Assembly: GCF_027497175.1 (NCBI RefSeq)
Contig: NZ_CP114901.1
Coordinates: 1,364,001 to 1,428,000 of the forward strand
Direction of reading: 5' to 3'
Length of the DNA stretch: 64,000 nucleotides
Source: Verrucosispora sp. WMMD573
Lineage (GTDB): Bacteria; Actinomycetota; Actinomycetes; Mycobacteriales; Micromonosporaceae
Positions 9,677-16,431 of this stretch are shown piece by piece; the first letter of the stretch is position 1; the number at the start of each line of letters is the position of its first letter. The position numbers and the translations under genes were made by a program. Under the pieces are notes generated by a model. The model did not search any database, was not told the origin of the DNA, and saw only the letters and a program-made list of their open reading frames with translations.

Positions 9677-9721
9677 CCGCCGGCCGCTGGACCGCCGCTG
9701 GCCGTCGCTGGCCGTCGCACC

Positions 9722-9775
9722 AGATGCGGCGTGTCGCGGGTGTCCCTACCGGGAGATACCCCGACATGCCGCATC
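9722..9775. repeat. Long-loop inverted repeat, intergenic
   Basis: Arms AGATGCGGCGTGTCG and CGACATGCCGCATCT (one mismatch) flank a loop of about 24 bases, between the ABC permease and the flavin reductase genes. Two other intergenic inverted repeats in the window have similar size and also an AGAT/GATCT-like outer end. It could form a hairpin on either strand and may end the ABC operon transcript. Confidence 0.5.
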
Positions 9776-9820
9776 TCGCGAGCTGTAGCCGAGGCCCGTG
9801 AACCGGGCAGACGGGTCACA

Positions 9821-10351
9821 ATGTTTCACGTGAATCATGAGCCGGGTGCCCGGATCCACCACACCGACCCGTTCGCCGCGCCAGCCGAGAACCGTTCGCC
9901 GGTACGCCGGCTGCGGGGGCGGCTCGCCGCGCCGGTGACCCTCTGGACGGCACCCGGGCCGGCCGGGCTGACGGTGTCGTCGACCCTGGTCGCCGAGGGC
10001 GAGCCGGGCCGGCTGCTCGGGCTGGTCGACGCCGAGTCGGAGCTGTGGGCCGCGGTCGAGGAGACGGGCCGGTTCACCGTCACGCCGCTCGGTCCACCAC
10101 ACCGACAGCTCGCCGACCGGTTCGCCGGGCTCTTCCCCTCGCCGGGTGGGCTCTTCGCCACCGGCACCTGGCTCGACACGCCGTTCGGTCCGGTGCCGGA
10201 CGACGCGGGCGGCTGGGCCGGTTGCCGTCTCGACGTTGCCCGGGAGTACGGCTGGGGTCTGCTGGTGGAGGCGACCATCGAGCGCGTGGAACTGGCCGAC
10301 GATTCCGAGCCGCTGCTGCACCACCGGGGCCGTTACCGGGAGCTGGCCTGA
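9821..10351 (+). CDS. Flavin reductase-like (FMN-binding split-barrel) protein
   Basis: A 176-residue protein of the flavin reductase domain family: LAAPVTLWTAPGPAGLTVSST is the typical FMN-binding N-terminal block, followed by VDAESELWAAVEETGRFTV and HRQLADRFAG. Such proteins reduce FMN with NAD(P)H for a partner monooxygenase or act as single flavoproteins; no monooxygenase gene is adjacent. ATG 9821 is preferred to an in-frame start 90 bases upstream, because the upstream stretch falls in the inverted repeat. The start region MFHVNH is encoded by the parS-like palindrome, so the N-terminus is constrained by that site if it is functional. Confidence 0.8.
   Translation: MFHVNHEPGARIHHTDPFAAPAENRSPVRRLRGRLAAPVTLWTAPGPAGLTVSSTLVAEGEPGRLLGLVDAESELWAAVEETGRFTVTPLGPPHRQLADRFAGLFPSPGGLFATGTWLDTPFGPVPDDAGGWAGCRLDVAREYGWGLLVEATIERVELADDSEPLLHHRGRYRELA
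9822..9837. other. parS-like palindrome (candidate ParB site)
   Basis: TGTTTCACGTGAATCA differs at one base from the consensus TGTTTCACGTGAAACA. It overlaps codons 1-6 of the flavin reductase gene. In Streptomyces and other actinobacteria, parS sites cluster within a few hundred kb of oriC. ParB binding itself is inferred. Confidence 0.6.
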
Positions 10352-10381
10352 CCGTTGCGCCGGCCCGAACACCCGCTCCTC

Positions 10382-10387
10382 TAGGCT
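10382..10387 (+). promoter_or_regulatory. -10 element (TAGGCT) for a leaderless mRNA
   Basis: TAGGCT ends 8 nt before ATG 10396 of the sugar-nucleotide epimerase gene. There is no Shine-Dalgarno sequence in the short gap. Confidence 0.6.
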
Positions 10388-10395
10388 GACCAGTC

Positions 10396-11370
10396 ATGAG
10401 GGTTGAGCAGCGCTTCGGTCCCGGTCATCGGATCCTGGTCACCGGCGGGGCCGGATTCGTTCCGTCACACCTGGTGGATTCCCTGATCGAACGCGGCTGC
10501 GCAGTCGTCGCCCTCGACAATTTTGTCACCGGGTCCAAGGAAAACGTCGCCCACCTGCTCGACACGCCGAATTTCACCCTGGTGGAGGCAGACATCGCCG
10601 ACGGCCTGCCCAGCCATCCGGCGTTGGCGGAACGATTCGACGCGATCCTGCACATGGCCTCACCGGCCAGCCCGACCGACTTCGAGAAGCTGCCGGTGGA
10701 GATCCTTCGGGTCGGCTCGGTGGCCACCCTGCACCTGCTGGAGCGGGCCGCCGCCGACGGCGCCCGGTTCCTGATGGCCTCCACCTCCGAGGCGTACGGC
10801 GACCCGAAGGAACACCCGCAGCGGGAAACGTACTGGGGCAATGTCAACCCGATCGGCATTCGCAGCGTCTACGACGAGGCGAAGCGGTTCTCGGAGGCCG
10901 CGACGATGGCGTACCGCCGCAGTCGCGGCGTGGACACCGCGATCGTGCGCATCTTCAACACCTACGGGCCGAGGATGCGGCCGGACGACGGGCGGGCCAT
11001 ACCGACCTTCATCTCCCAGGCGCTGCGCAACGAGCCGATCACCGTGCACGGCACCGGCGACCAGACCCGTTCCATCTGTTACGTCGCCGACCTGGTCCGG
11101 GGCATCCTGCTGCTGCTGGACTCGACCGAGAGCGGGCCGGTGAACTGCGGCACCGAGCATGAGATGAGCATGCGGGAGCTGGCCGAGACGATCGTGTCGC
11201 TCTGCGGCAGCCGGTCCGAGGTGACATACGTCACGCGCAGTGCTGACGACCCGGAGATGCGCCGCCCGGATCTCACCCTCGCCCGCGAAGCGCTCGGCTA
11301 CGAGCCCGCCGTCGCACCCGAGGAGGGCTTGCGGCGCACCATCGAGCACTTCCGCCAGCGGCTGGGGTAG
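10396..11370 (+). CDS. NAD-dependent epimerase/dehydratase, UDP-glucuronate decarboxylase-like
   Basis: An extended short-chain dehydrogenase of 324 residues resembling UDP-xylose synthase and related sugar-nucleotide enzymes. The Rossmann motif is GGAGFVPSHL near residues 17-26; the usual third glycine is replaced by proline, a departure that could affect NAD binding. The catalytic pair is Tyr159/Lys163 in YDEAK, and RIFNTYGPRM and DQTRSICYVADLV are typical of the UXS/GalE group. It would convert a nucleotide sugar for surface glycan synthesis, matching the LCP ligases that follow. It has its own leaderless-type promoter. The exact substrate (UDP-glucuronate or another) is unproven. Confidence 0.8.
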   Translation: MRVEQRFGPGHRILVTGGAGFVPSHLVDSLIERGCAVVALDNFVTGSKENVAHLLDTPNFTLVEADIADGLPSHPALAERFDAILHMASPASPTDFEKLPVEILRVGSVATLHLLERAAADGARFLMASTSEAYGDPKEHPQRETYWGNVNPIGIRSVYDEAKRFSEAATMAYRRSRGVDTAIVRIFNTYGPRMRPDDGRAIPTFISQALRNEPITVHGTGDQTRSICYVADLVRGILLLLDSTESGPVNCGTEHEMSMRELAETIVSLCGSRSEVTYVTRSADDPEMRRPDLTLAREALGYEPAVAPEEGLRRTIEHFRQRLG

Positions 11371-11435
11371 CCGACACCGACGGGCGCATCGCTCGGTAGG
11401 GGCGAGACTGGCTCGTGCTGCGTACATTGAATTGC

Positions 11436-12659
11436 ATGTCAGCGACCATTCCCGCCGCGCTACCGGCCCTCCACCTGCACCGCAGCGCCGGCCGGGCAGC
11501 GGTGCCGGGCCCGGGACGCGGAAGCCGGGCCAACGGGCCGGCCGACACCCGGTGGCACCCGGCGTACGACGACGAGCCGGTCCCACCTGCCGGCCCGGGA
11601 GGACCACGCGGTCCGCTGGGTCCGGGTGGGCCCGGTGGCGGTCCGTCGCCGCGGCGGCGACCGCACTGGCGCCGCATCGCGCTGGTGGCCGGGGTCGTCG
11701 TGCTGGTGCTGGCCCTGGTCGGCGGCGCGGGTGCCTGGTTCTACGCCCGCAGCCTCGACAACAACATGGCCCGGACCGACCCGTTCTCGGAGATCACCGG
11801 TGACCGGCCGCCGAAGGCGGTCAACGGCGCGCTGAACATCCTGATGGTGGGCACCGACTCGCGGGATCCGGACGCGCCGATGGACCGGGCCGGGCAGTGG
11901 CGGGCCGACACGATCATCGTCATGCACATCCCCGCCGACCACAAGCAGGCGTACCTCGTCTCCATCCCCCGGGATTTGTACGTGCCGATCCCGGAGAGCG
12001 CCGGCGCCGGATGTGAGACGGGCCAGCGACGCAAGATCAATGCCGCATTCGCGTTCGGTGGACTGCCCCTGGCGGTACGCACTGTCGAGTGCTTCACCGA
12101 CGTGCACATCGATCACGTGATGGCCATCGACTTCGCCGGGTTCAAGCAGGTCACCGACGCCCTCGGCGGGGTGGACCTGGAGGTCGAGCGGACCATCACC
12201 TCGATCCACAAGCCCTATCGGAAGTTCACCAAGGGCACCAACCACATGAACGGCACCGAGGCCCTGGACTGGATCCGCCAGCGCAAGCAGTTCCCGGACG
12301 GCGACTTCGCCCGGATGCGCCACCAGCAGGATTTCCTGCGGGCGCTGATGGACAAGGCGGCCAGCACGGGCACGCTGACCAACCCGAAGAAGCTCAACGC
12401 GTTCCTCCAGTCGGTCACCGAAGCGGTAACCGTCGACCAGGGCTTCTCGCTGACCGACATGGCGGTGCAGTTCCGCAATCTGCGCGGCGAGAACCTGACC
12501 TTCGTCACCAGCCCGCACCTGGGCAGCCAGACCATCAACGGCGAGTCGGTGGTCGTCTCCGACCGGGAGAAGGCGCTGACCATGTACCGGGCGATGGCGG
12601 GGGACACGATGGCCGACTGGATGCGGGCCAACAAGCAGCCGACCACCGGCAACGGCTGA
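11436..12659 (+). CDS. LCP (LytR-CpsA-Psr) family protein 1
   Basis: Membrane-anchored phosphotransferase that attaches undecaprenyl-linked glycopolymers to peptidoglycan. A disordered Pro/Gly-rich cytoplasmic tail (~1-75) is followed by one helix (~79-104) and an extracellular LCP domain with LMVGTDSR, ADTIIVMHI, VSIPRDLYV, KINAAFAFGG and a late Arg-rich EALDWIRQRK block. The conserved Asp and Arg residues that bind the pyrophosphate lipid are present. ATG 11436 is chosen; an in-frame GTG at 11415 would add seven residues, and neither has a strong ribosome-binding site. First of three consecutive LCP genes; ends at a 14-bp hairpin. Confidence 0.88.
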   Translation: MSATIPAALPALHLHRSAGRAAVPGPGRGSRANGPADTRWHPAYDDEPVPPAGPGGPRGPLGPGGPGGGPSPRRRPHWRRIALVAGVVVLVLALVGGAGAWFYARSLDNNMARTDPFSEITGDRPPKAVNGALNILMVGTDSRDPDAPMDRAGQWRADTIIVMHIPADHKQAYLVSIPRDLYVPIPESAGAGCETGQRRKINAAFAFGGLPLAVRTVECFTDVHIDHVMAIDFAGFKQVTDALGGVDLEVERTITSIHKPYRKFTKGTNHMNGTEALDWIRQRKQFPDGDFARMRHQQDFLRALMDKAASTGTLTNPKKLNAFLQSVTEAVTVDQGFSLTDMAVQFRNLRGENLTFVTSPHLGSQTINGESVVVSDREKALTMYRAMAGDTMADWMRANKQPTTGNG

Positions 12660-12682
12660 CCGCGACCGGGGACACCGGGAAC

Positions 12683-12716
12683 GGCCGATCGTCCACTTCA
12701 CTGTGGACGATCGGCC
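12683..12716 (+). terminator. Intrinsic terminator hairpin
   Basis: A perfect 14-bp stem (GGCCGATCGTCCAC with GTGGACGATCGGCC), a 6-nt loop and a following ATTT lie after the first LCP gene. Confidence 0.8.
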
Positions 12717-12833
12717 ATTTCAGCAGGATGACGCGGTGGAGAACGTGAACTGGACACCACGCGAACTCGCCACCACCGGAATGCGAACGTAAAGTATTCC
12801 CGCCCCCTTCTGCGTACACGAGCTGGAGCACGC

Positions 12834-14021
12834 ATGCCGGTTCACAGCCCCTCCCTGCTTGAGCCGCCGCGCGCGTCCGCCGCGCCACCCAGATTCAAGG
12901 ACGAGGGTCCCGGCAAGTCCGCCAAGAAGCGCACCCGGCGCAAGGACCCGCTGTGGGCCCGGCTCACCGTGATCTTCGGCGCCGCGCTGATGATGACCAG
13001 CGGTGTGGCGATCGTCGGCAGCAAGGCGGTGATCAGTCAGGCCACCGGCAGCATCTCCCAGCGCAACCTGCTCGGCGGCGCCGGCAAGACCTCCGCCGAG
13101 GGTGGGGCCGATCTCAAGGGCCCGATCGACATGCTGCTGCTGGGGGTCGACGCCCGGGAGCGGTGGTCGGCAGACGACGTGCGGGCGGACAGCATCATCG
13201 TGCTGCACATCCCGGCCACCCACGACCAGGCGTACCTGATCTCGATCCCGCGGGACACCGAGGCACGGATTCCGGCGTTCGAGAAGACCGGCTACCCGGG
13301 CGGGATCGGCAAGATCAACGGTGCGTTCCAGGCCGGCGCCCAGAACGGCGGCGGCTGGGAGGGCGGCGCCCAGTTGATGGCGCAGACCATCAAGGGCATG
13401 ACCGGGGTCAGCTTCGACGGTGCGGCGATCATCAACTTCGGCGGCTTCAAGAACGTCATCGACTCCCTGGGTTCGGTGCGCATCTGCCCGAAGCAGGAGG
13501 TCACCTCGATCCACATGTCGTACGTCGACGGCGAGCCGATGTGGAACGCGGACGCCAAGAAGACCGGCAAGCCGCGTACCCCGGTGGTGCACAAGAAGGG
13601 CTGCCAGGAGATGGAGGGCTGGGCGGCGCTGGACTTCTCCCGCCAGCGGTACGGCCTCAAGAACAGCGACTACGACCGCCAGCAGAACCAGCAGCAGTTG
13701 ATCAAGGCGATGGCCAAGAAGGCCACCCAGAACGGGAGCCTGACCAACCCGGTGAAGCTGAACGGGCTGATCAAGGCGGCCGGCAAGGCGTTCATCCTGG
13801 ACACCGGTGGCGTGCCGGTGGAGGATTTCGTCTTCACCATGCGCGGGGTGACCGGCAACGAACTGATCATGCTGAAGACCAACGGCGGCACATACAACGC
13901 CAAGGGCAACGGCACCGAGGCGCTCAGCGAGCAGACCCTGGACATGTTCCAGGCGGTTCGGAAGGACAAGCTCGCCGAATTCGTCTTCTACAACCCCGAG
14001 GTGATCTCCTCCCGGAAGTGA
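12834..14021 (+). CDS. LCP (LytR-CpsA-Psr) family protein 2
   Basis: Second LCP paralogue, 395 residues. A short basic cytoplasmic tail (KKRTRRKDPLWARL) leads into one helix (~43-65), then the LCP domain: MLLLGVDARE, ADSIIVLHIPA, ISIPRDTEARIP, GKINGAFQAG, FGGFKNVIDSLGSV, and ALDFSRQRYGLKNSDYDRQQNQQQ. The Arg and Asp residues expected for polyprenyl-pyrophosphate binding are visible. GGAG lies about seven bases before ATG 12834. Unlike LCP1 it has two cysteines (RICPK, KKGCQEM) that may form a disulfide, a feature it shares with LCP3. A terminator separates it from LCP1, so it is probably transcribed separately. Confidence 0.88.
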   Translation: MPVHSPSLLEPPRASAAPPRFKDEGPGKSAKKRTRRKDPLWARLTVIFGAALMMTSGVAIVGSKAVISQATGSISQRNLLGGAGKTSAEGGADLKGPIDMLLLGVDARERWSADDVRADSIIVLHIPATHDQAYLISIPRDTEARIPAFEKTGYPGGIGKINGAFQAGAQNGGGWEGGAQLMAQTIKGMTGVSFDGAAIINFGGFKNVIDSLGSVRICPKQEVTSIHMSYVDGEPMWNADAKKTGKPRTPVVHKKGCQEMEGWAALDFSRQRYGLKNSDYDRQQNQQQLIKAMAKKATQNGSLTNPVKLNGLIKAAGKAFILDTGGVPVEDFVFTMRGVTGNELIMLKTNGGTYNAKGNGTEALSEQTLDMFQAVRKDKLAEFVFYNPEVISSRK

Positions 14022-14070
14022 CGCTCCGGCATCGCGAAAGCCGAAAACCGCCGTCACTCTTCGTGACACT

Positions 14071-14111
14071 CCCCTAGCCTAATGTGAGTCAGATTCACAT
14101 CAGGCTAGGGG
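14071..14111 (+). promoter_or_regulatory. Hairpin enclosing the ribosome-binding site of LCP3
   Basis: CCCCTAGCCT-a-ATGTGA pairs with TCACAT-c-AGGCTAGGGG: 10 bp, a one-base mismatch, then 6 bp, closing a 7-nt loop. The right arm contains AGGGGG, the only Shine-Dalgarno-like sequence for the third LCP gene. It may act as an attenuator of LCP2 transcription or as a translational gate for LCP3. There is no U-tract, which favours the second. Function is inferred from position. Confidence 0.6.
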
Positions 14112-14117
14112 GACGTC

Positions 14118-15155
14118 ACGGCCAGGCGGCGGCGTACGAGCCGAGAGCGGGCACCGCACGCGGGTACCCGGCGACCGAGGTGGCCTCGCGTACTGCTCGG
14201 TATCGGGCTGGCGGCGATGCTGCTGGCCACGGTCGCGGTGGTCGGGCTCCGGATGCTCACCGACCGTTACGAGAGCACCATGACCCGCGCAGAGTTGCTC
14301 GACCCCAGCGCCCGCGCCGACCGCACCGATCTGGACGGCCCCCTCAACTACCTGCTCGTCGGCTCGGACCGTCGGCCCGGCGACTCCGGCTCCGAGCAGC
14401 GCACCGACACCATCCTGATCGTGCACGTGCCGCCCGGGCTACGGGAGGGCTATCTGGTCTCCGTGCCGCGCGACCTGCTGGTGACCATCCCGTCTGGCGG
14501 CGGCTATCCCGGTGGCGAGGACAAGATCAATACAGCGTACGAGTACGGTGGCGGCGGCGAGCCCGGGGCGCACCTGCTCTCGGCCACCCTGACCCGACTC
14601 ACCGGTCTCCGCTTCGACGGTGCCGCCCTCGTCGATTTCGCCGGTCTCCGAAACGTGATCGACCTGCTCGGCGGGGTCGACCTGTGCGTACGCACCGAGG
14701 TGAAGTCGATCCACACCGACCGGGTCTTCCGTCCCGGCTGCCAGCGGATGGACGGTGAACAGGCGCTGGACTACGTGCGTCAGCGCTACGACCTGCCCGG
14801 CGGCGACTACGACCGGCAGACCCACCAGCAACAGCTGTTGGGGGCGATGTTGGCGCAGGCCGGTGAGACCCGGCTCCGCACCGACCCGGTACGGCTGCAC
14901 CGGCTGATCGGGGCCGTCGGCGGCTCGCTGACCCTGGACACCAACGGCGTACCGGTGGAGGAACTGCTGCTCGCGCTGCGCGGACTGGCCACCGACGGGC
15001 TACGGGGCGTGCAGGTGCCGTCCTACCCCCAGATGATCGACCAGGTGTCCTACGTCCGGCTGGACGACGAAGGTGACGGGCTGTTCGCGGCGGTGCGGGG
15101 CAGCCGGATGTCGGAGTGGGCGGGTGCGCATCCGCACTGGGTGACCCGGCTCTGA
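14118..15155 (+). CDS. LCP (LytR-CpsA-Psr) family protein 3, apparent non-canonical (ACG) start
   Basis: Third LCP paralogue. The first ATG in frame (14217) would cut into the membrane helix. Upstream, the frame stays open to a TAG at 14106 and encodes a typical basic tail (ARRRRTSRERAPHAG) and the first half of the helix (VLLGIGLAAMLLATVAVVGL), but contains no ATG, GTG or TTG. ACG 14118, five bases after AGGGGG, gives a natural 345-residue protein beginning M-A-R-R-R-R. The LCP domain is intact: LLVGSDRRPG, TDTILIVHV, VSVPRDLLV, KINTAYEYGG, FAGLRNVIDLLGGVDLC, and ALDYVRQRYDLPGGDYDRQ. A base-call error turning ATG into ACG is the main alternative. Confidence 0.8.
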   Translation, partial: TARRRRTSRERAPHAGTRRPRWPRVLLGIGLAAMLLATVAVVGLRMLTDRYESTMTRAELLDPSARADRTDLDGPLNYLLVGSDRRPGDSGSEQRTDTILIVHVPPGLREGYLVSVPRDLLVTIPSGGGYPGGEDKINTAYEYGGGGEPGAHLLSATLTRLTGLRFDGAALVDFAGLRNVIDLLGGVDLCVRTEVKSIHTDRVFRPGCQRMDGEQALDYVRQRYDLPGGDYDRQTHQQQLLGAMLAQAGETRLRTDPVRLHRLIGAVGGSLTLDTNGVPVEELLLALRGLATDGLRGVQVPSYPQMIDQVSYVRLDDEGDGLFAAVRGSRMSEWAGAHPHWVTRL

Positions 15156-15219
15156 CCCGCCGACGGCCGGGCCCGGCGAGGCAACCCGTGCGGTCGCGGG
15201 CAGCCGCAAGACGAGGATC

Positions 15220-15225
15220 TAGGCT
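15220..15225 (+). promoter_or_regulatory. -10 element (TAGGCT) for a leaderless mRNA
   Basis: TAGGCT ends 8 nt before GTG 15234 of the rhodanese gene, the same spacing as at 10382 and 18441. This supports GTG 15234 over the TTG at 15225. Confidence 0.55.
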
Positions 15226-15233
15226 TGGTACCC

Positions 15234-15569
15234 GTGTTCGGACCTCAGATACCCACCGTGACCGTTCCCGAGATCAACGACCAGACGTACCTGCTCGACG
15301 TCCGGGAGGACGACGAGTGGAGCGCCGGTCACGCTCCGGGCGCCCACCACCTGCCGATGATGGAACTACCGGCCCGGCTGGCCGAGGTGCCGACCGACCG
15401 GGACGTCGCCGTCATCTGCCGCTCCGGCGGTCGCTCCGCTCAGGTCGTCGCCTATCTGCTGCGTAACGGCTGGGAACAGGTGAGCAACGTCGCCGGCGGG
15501 ATGGGCGACTGGGCGGCGGCCGGTCGCCCGGTGGTCGGCTCGGACGGGCAGCCGGGCCGGGTCCTGTAG
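15234..15569 (+). CDS. Single-domain rhodanese-like protein
   Basis: A 111-residue single rhodanese domain, a sulfur-carrier or sulfurtransferase fold. The active-site loop is VICRSGGRSAQ with the persulfide-accepting Cys about two-thirds along; LLDVREDDEWSAGHAPGAHHLP is the CH2A-type motif and NVAGGMGDWAAAGRPV the CH2B-type. GTG 15234 is chosen for the leaderless-type promoter; TTG 15225 would add three residues. It lies ten bases upstream of the phosphodiesterase gene and is probably co-transcribed with it, although no functional link between the two is evident. Confidence 0.88.
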   Translation: MFGPQIPTVTVPEINDQTYLLDVREDDEWSAGHAPGAHHLPMMELPARLAEVPTDRDVAVICRSGGRSAQVVAYLLRNGWEQVSNVAGGMGDWAAAGRPVVGSDGQPGRVL

Positions 15570-15579
15570 GACGCGAGCC

Positions 15580-16371
15580 GTGGCCGGCCCCCTCGTCTTC
15601 GCTCACCGTGGTGCCTCGTACGACCTGCCCGAGCACACCCTCGCCGCCTATCTGCGCGCACTCGACGAGGGTGCCGACGGGCTGGAGTGCGACGTCCGGT
15701 TGACCCGCGACGGGCATCTGGTCTGCGTACACGACCGGCGGCTGGACCGGACCAGCAACGGTCGAGGTCTGGTCAGTGCCCGGACGCTCGCCGAGTTGGA
15801 GCAGCTGGATTTCGGTTCCTGGCATCCCGGAGGCGTTCCGGCCAACGGCGACGAGGTGCTCGAGGACTCACACACCCGACTGCTCACCCTCGAACGGCTG
15901 CTGGCGGCGGTGCTGGCCGCCGGTCGGCCCGTCCATCTGCTGGTGGAGACCAAACATCCGTCCCGCTACGGCGGCAACGTGGAACGGCGGCTGGTCGCCC
16001 TGCTGCGCCGGTACGGTCTGGCCGACCCGCGCCCGGACGCACCCGTACGGGTGTCCGTGATGTCGTTCTCCCCGCTGGCGGTACGCCGGATCCGGGCACT
16101 GGCCCCCGCGCTACCGACCGTACTCCTGCTGGAGGTGCTGCCTCGCTGGCTGCCCATGGGGCGGCTGCCGTTCGGTGCCGACATCGCCGGACCGGGAATC
16201 GCGCTGGTCCGCGCCCGCCCCGCCCTGGTGCCGGCGCTGCGGGCAGCGGGCAACCAGGTCTATGTCTGGACCGTGAACGAGCCCGCCGACCTCGACCTCG
16301 TGCTGGCGGCGGGGGTGGACGGCGTGATCACCGACCGTCCGGCGCAGGCTCTCGCCCGGTTGCGCAGGTAA
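15580..16371 (+). CDS. Glycerophosphodiester phosphodiesterase family protein
   Basis: A 263-residue TIM-barrel phosphodiesterase that hydrolyses glycerophosphodiesters to glycerol-3-phosphate and an alcohol. Catalytic features are AHRGA (His9, Arg10), PEHT (Glu18), ECDVRLTRDG (Glu36, Asp38) and VHD (His51, Asp52), then HLLVETKHP and a closing VYVWTVNEPADLDLVLAAGVDGVITD. There is no signal peptide, so it is cytoplasmic. The start is GTG 15580, ten bases after the rhodanese stop. A role in membrane lipid turnover is usual for the family. Confidence 0.92.
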   Translation: MAGPLVFAHRGASYDLPEHTLAAYLRALDEGADGLECDVRLTRDGHLVCVHDRRLDRTSNGRGLVSARTLAELEQLDFGSWHPGGVPANGDEVLEDSHTRLLTLERLLAAVLAAGRPVHLLVETKHPSRYGGNVERRLVALLRRYGLADPRPDAPVRVSVMSFSPLAVRRIRALAPALPTVLLLEVLPRWLPMGRLPFGADIAGPGIALVRARPALVPALRAAGNQVYVWTVNEPADLDLVLAAGVDGVITDRPAQALARLRR

Positions 16372-16418
16372 TCAGCGCCCAAGGCCACTCGGGGGTGCCC
16401 GGAAACGCGGACGGCAGG

Positions 16419-16424
16419 CACACT
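16419..16424 (+). promoter_or_regulatory. Possible -10 element (CACACT) for a leaderless mRNA
   Basis: CACACT ends 7 nt before ATG 16432 of the sensor kinase. It is the weakest match of the series: a CA- rather than TA- start, with a suboptimal centre. Confidence 0.25.
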
Positions 16425-16431
16425 CGGGGTC

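Noticed and set aside
16372..16431. Terminator between the GDPD gene and the sensor kinase
   Set aside because: Only weak G/C-rich pairing is visible, and the two genes are close enough to be co-transcribed.
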